In this document: one piece after another, positions 63,903-64,000 of the stretch
Position numbering within the stretch: position 1 is the stretch's first letter
Layout: each line of letters begins with the position of its first letter
Assembly: GCA_038748365.1 (NCBI GenBank)
Contig: JBCDIZ010000003.1
Coordinates: forward strand, 248,001-312,000
Length of the DNA stretch: 64,000 bases
Direction of reading: 5' to 3'
Source of the DNA: Alterisphingorhabdus sp038748365
Lineage (GTDB): Bacteria; Pseudomonadota; Alphaproteobacteria; Sphingomonadales; Sphingomonadaceae
Program-made: the position numbers and the translations under genes
Notes under the pieces: generated by a model
The model's database searches: none
What the model was told of the DNA's origin: nothing
Seen by the model: only the letters and a program-made list of their open reading frames with translations

Positions 63903-64000
63903 ATGGCTGAGCTGAAGGGCCACGCGCGCGATATGCGGAACAACCCCACCGAGCCGGAAAAGCGGCTTTGGCGACATCTCTTGGGTGGCCAGCTGGAAGG
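63903..64000 (+). CDS. DUF559 protein, N-terminal part (runs off window)
   Basis: 32 residues are visible from the ATG at 63903: 'ARDMRNNPTEPEKRLWRHL' matches the opening of DUF559 proteins, which have a restriction-endonuclease-like (VSR) fold. In sphingomonad genomes such genes often sit between sufB and sufC, as far as I recall. The C-terminal catalytic part is not visible. An upstream start at 63816 or further cannot be excluded. Confidence 0.72.
   Translation, partial: MAELKGHARDMRNNPTEPEKRLWRHLLGGQLE

Overview
The window reads as a chromosomal segment of a marine or freshwater alphaproteobacterium of the Sphingomonadales (Sphingomonadaceae/Erythrobacteraceae type). The basis is gene content rather than a database search: UrcA-family protein, N-terminally extended S9, rplM-rpsI pair, Rrf2-sufB-DUF559 order, TonB receptor, LytTR sensors, many secreted peptidases, and moderately high G+C (hand counts of about 65% in core genes, 45-48% in one accessory pair). 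No phage, IS element, rRNA or CRISPR array was seen. One tRNA (Thr-GGT) is present.

Layout. 1-3.1 kb: EamA transporter (cut by the window edge), threonine aldolase and a secreted amidase. 3.1-6.7 kb: enoyl-CoA hydratase-like gene divergent from a LysR regulator, a quinone-oxidoreductase-like MDR enzyme and an exported GlcG/HbpS protein. 7-10.2 kb: a 1090-residue secreted Asp-box beta-propeller protein. 10.7-12.9 kb: TetR, an NAD(P)-binding protein and a GNAT. 13.1-22.3 kb: a winged-helix/FlgO/TPR membrane regulator divergent from a giant YadA-like trimeric autotransporter whose frame is broken by a single in-frame TAG. 22.7-28.6 kb: a membrane LytTR regulator divergent from a BAAT-like hydrolase and VOC pair, then a sulfatase with its own formylglycine-generating lipoprotein. 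28.8-31.4 kb: a decayed copy of the 7-10 kb gene's tail and a lower-G+C pair of uncharacterised genes. 31.5-37 kb: TonB receptor and a second Asp-box protein.

37.3-49.8 kb is mostly housekeeping: tRNA-Thr, thioesterases, VOC protein, Xaa-Pro aminopeptidase, oligopeptidase B-like S9 peptidase, a GNAT/DUF1778 toxin-antitoxin pair, rplM-rpsI, cutA-ctaA and thiS-thiG. 50-53.6 kb holds UrcA, a 26-residue membrane peptide and a LytTR two-component system. 53.6-60.6 kb holds an acyl-CoA ligase, gamma-glutamyltransferase, pyrD and a DUF885 protein. 60.6-64 kb holds a candidate small RNA, an AraC regulator and the start of a suf operon.

How it fits together. The theme is extracellular or periplasmic scavenging: two large propeller proteins, TonB receptor, S9, M24, DUF885, GGT, amidase and sulfatase plus FGE would degrade and import peptides, sulfated compounds and amides. 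Surface attachment (adhesin) has its own one-component regulator. The least explained parts are the interrupted adhesin, the two-gene unknown operon beside a gene relic, the orphan hairpin/terminator unit at 60.7 kb, and the tiny membrane peptide beside the LytTR system.
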